Shown: piece after piece, positions 55,942 to 64,000 of the stretch
How positions within the stretch are numbered: the first letter of the stretch is position 1
How the letters are laid out: the number at the start of each line of letters is the position of its first letter
Assembly (NCBI GenBank): GCA_054601695.1
Contig: BAAHQB010000028.1
Location: 1,054,001-1,118,000 of the forward strand
DNA: 64,000 bases
Direction of reading: 5' to 3'
Source: Amorphochlora amoebiformis
Lineage: Eukaryota; Cercozoa; Chlorarachniophyceae
Position numbers and translations under genes: made by a program
The notes under the pieces: model-generated
The model's input: only the letters and a program-made list of their open reading frames with translations
Told to the model about the DNA's origin: nothing
Database searches by the model: none

Positions 55942-55977
<36 letters not shown>

Positions 55978-56008
55978 ATATATATGTAATATACAATATA
56001 TTTATATA

Positions 56009-56072
<64 letters not shown>

Positions 56073-56228
56073 CATACATATGTATGTGTGTATATACTCG
56101 TGTGTGCATACATACGCACATCATATTTAAATATTAGACACTTTTAAAAAGATATGTTTATAACTACTATTTTCCATTAATACATACATATGTGTATTTG
56201 TGTATATGTGTATTTATAAATATATACT

Positions 56229-56270
<42 letters not shown>

Positions 56271-56284
56271 CATATTATACATAC

Positions 56285-56371
<87 letters not shown>

Positions 56372-56480
56372 CGTATATACTTCTATATAAATACATATTA
56401 ATATATGTTGAAATCTGTAAATATAATACAAATATATAATATATTATATATATGTATATACATATACACAAACATGTACA
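54504..56480. repeat. TA-rich 3' flank of gene H with a ~105-bp direct repeat
   Basis: After a CT-rich and T-rich patch (54535-54660) the region is TA microsatellite. A ~105-bp unit (containing GCAAATATTTCTTGTTGATA) occurs at about 55650-55755 and 55838-55943. No exon is seen. Confidence 0.85.
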
Positions 56481-57964
56481 TATATCTACAAATGGTACTG
56501 AGAATTGAGTCCCCCAGCTAACCCTTCAATAAATAACCAACACAGACAAGATAAGATCTCTCTGGTGGATCAGCGGGGTATTAAGTTTTACTAGGTTGCA
56601 AATGTTATCCTCAACTCGGTCGGAATACATAATTCTGACTCTCAGCTCTCACTAGCACAGTCGGGATTCGGACTCCAACTTGAGTCTGTTAAAGTTTAAT
56701 ATCTAGAATATAATCCGTGTCCAATCAACTATACATTCTTGACATGCCAGCATTCTCGAGCTTTCTAGACTTTCTAGGTTCATCTCGCTAAACACTAGCT
56801 ATAGAAACAGTAAAGCCGAACTGATGTGCTAGTGACAAGTTCTAGAAGTTAGATAACTCTAGAATCTGGAGAATGTCTAGAATGTATCACACCGGTCTAG
56901 TCCCGATCGGGCGTCGATCTAGTCCGATCTGGCGATTGTCTCTGGAGTCTCTAAAGCTAGTCTAGTCTAATCTAGTAGTGGACAATAAATTCCATAAATA
57001 TTGAGCCTAGCTCTAGTAGCTAGCTAGTTGATTTTCCAGCGATTCCGCGGCCGACAATTTAAGAAATACAGGAATACTAGATATAGATATAGTCTAGTCT
57101 AGTAGTGCTAGTGAGGTGAGCGTTCCAGATTATCTAGATTCTATGGATTATACATAGTTAGTAATCTAGGACTAAGATATATCTAGATATGTACATATAC
57201 CAGATATATCTGCTAGATCGAGTATCACTAGTATATCATATACTACATACATAAGTTAAGGATCCATCATGTGCAATCTTGGATACTGTGGCAGTACATA
57301 CTTTTAGTACTAGAGTAATCATGATACTAGTGCATCATGATACGTACAGCATAGACCGACATCTGGCAAGCTAATATGTAAGTCGCGGGTGTAATCAGTG
57401 CTCGATATGTACTCTAGTACATTATATATGCGTGCGTACCGTACGCGTATACGTATGTGCACACACACACACACACCCACCATACGTACCGTGCACGTAT
57501 ACGTACTTGCTATAGACAAGATAGATGCAAGTTAGGCCGTGCGCAGTAAGTACGTACGTACGTACGTTTACCATCGCTGAGTATGTAATAATAGTAATAT
57601 AGTATACGATACGTACTGACTGACGTACCTAGTATATACTCTAGATCTGTAGATACTAGACATAGATATTCATGCACGCATGATTCGCCAGCCATTTGCC
57701 AATTAAATCTAAACCTTTTGCAGCATAGCAGATGTTGCATCTAGGTATATCTAGTATATCCTGGTACTTCTTACCATTGCTATAGCTATATATGATACAT
57801 ATGTGAATGATATAATTATGATATACCTAGTAAATGTTCCAAGTGAATGATATATAAACTAGATAAATGTTAGGAGTCGTTGAAGGATTTATCGATACCT
57901 ATTTAAGGCTAAATTTATAATTGGCCACACGATTTCATCCGATCACTACTGGTAGATGGAAACC
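56481..57964. other. CTAG-rich convergent 3' intergenic region (H/I)
   Basis: 1.5 kb of unique sequence that is very rich in CTAG and TCTAGA words (TCTAGTCTAGTAGTG, CTAGCTCTAGTAGCTAG). Short ORFs here have no splice or family support. Confidence 0.72.
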
Positions 57965-63656
<5,692 letters not shown>

Positions 63657-63659
63657 CTG

Positions 63660-63716
<57 letters not shown>

Positions 63717-63880
63717 GGAAAGATAGAGAAGAAGAGAAAGATATAGGAGAGGAGATGTACTATACGTATGCAGTATAATATGTACCTGTGTATATAACAC
63801 ACACACATACACATAAGTTCAAACATATATACATATATATATATATATGCAATATCCACATATGCATATATATACACAAT

Positions 63881-63913
<33 letters not shown>

Positions 63914-64000
63914 GATATATATGTATACATTCCCACATACATATATACACCCAGTATGCAGACACACATATGCATGATTATATATATATATATATATATA
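63657..64000 (-). repeat. TA-rich intron upstream of first visible gene I exon
   Basis: (TA)n, a short GA patch (63714-63755) and CA runs; no exon seen up to the window edge. Confidence 0.75.

Overview
This is nuclear DNA from a eukaryote: the genes have many short exons joined by GT-AG introns, and the window also holds TTAGGG/CCCTAA-type arrays. The lineage cannot be fixed from sequence alone. A TORTIFOLIA1/SPIRAL2-like microtubule protein hints at an alga or a plant-related protist, but that is inference. About nine tenths of the window is low-complexity DNA, chiefly (TA)n plus (CT)n/(GA)n tracts, telomere-like arrays and minisatellites. Almost all of it sits inside introns. Most long open frames (runs of YIYIY, SLSLS or PNPNP) are translated repeats, not genes. 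The gene models here were built by hand, chaining exons whose splice sites and codon phase agree.

Layout from left to right. Gene A (+, 297-10227, 5' end outside the window) is an unrecognised coiled-coil protein. Gene B (-, 18228-10749, 22 exons, 440 codons) is an AIFM2/FSP1-like FAD-NAD(P)H oxidoreductase with an MGxxxS myristoylation-like start. Gene C (-, 27315-19696, 11 exons, 472 codons) is a NUP42-like nucleoporin with two CCCH fingers, Gly/Trp-rich repeats and the C-terminal Gle1-binding-type motif. Gene D (+, 27706-31279, 8 exons, 362 codons) joins a degenerate small GTPase to a PH-like domain. Gene E (+, 31341-32375) is a small basic orphan. Gene G (-, 53172-32937, 38 exons, 898 codons) is TORTIFOLIA1/SPIRAL2-like. 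Gene H (+, 53414-54503) is a proline-rich protein. Gene I (-, 63656-57965, 5' end outside the window) is the C-terminal part of a MATE-family transporter.

Genes C/D and G/H are divergent pairs sharing 390 and 241 bp upstream regions. A/B, E/G and H/I are convergent. Spaces at 3' ends lack long TA runs in part and are rich in CTAG. No operon-like logic links the genes; they are housekeeping or cytoskeletal functions and orphans.

The most striking feature is how the introns are built. Many carry one to six decaying copies of the neighbouring exon edge together with its splice site (both donor-side and acceptor-side cases), separated by (TA)n. Interstitial telomere-like arrays also lie in introns, and two of them share a roughly 45-bp non-telomeric core. 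No rRNA, tRNA, CRISPR array or complete transposon was recognised; one foldback element is present.
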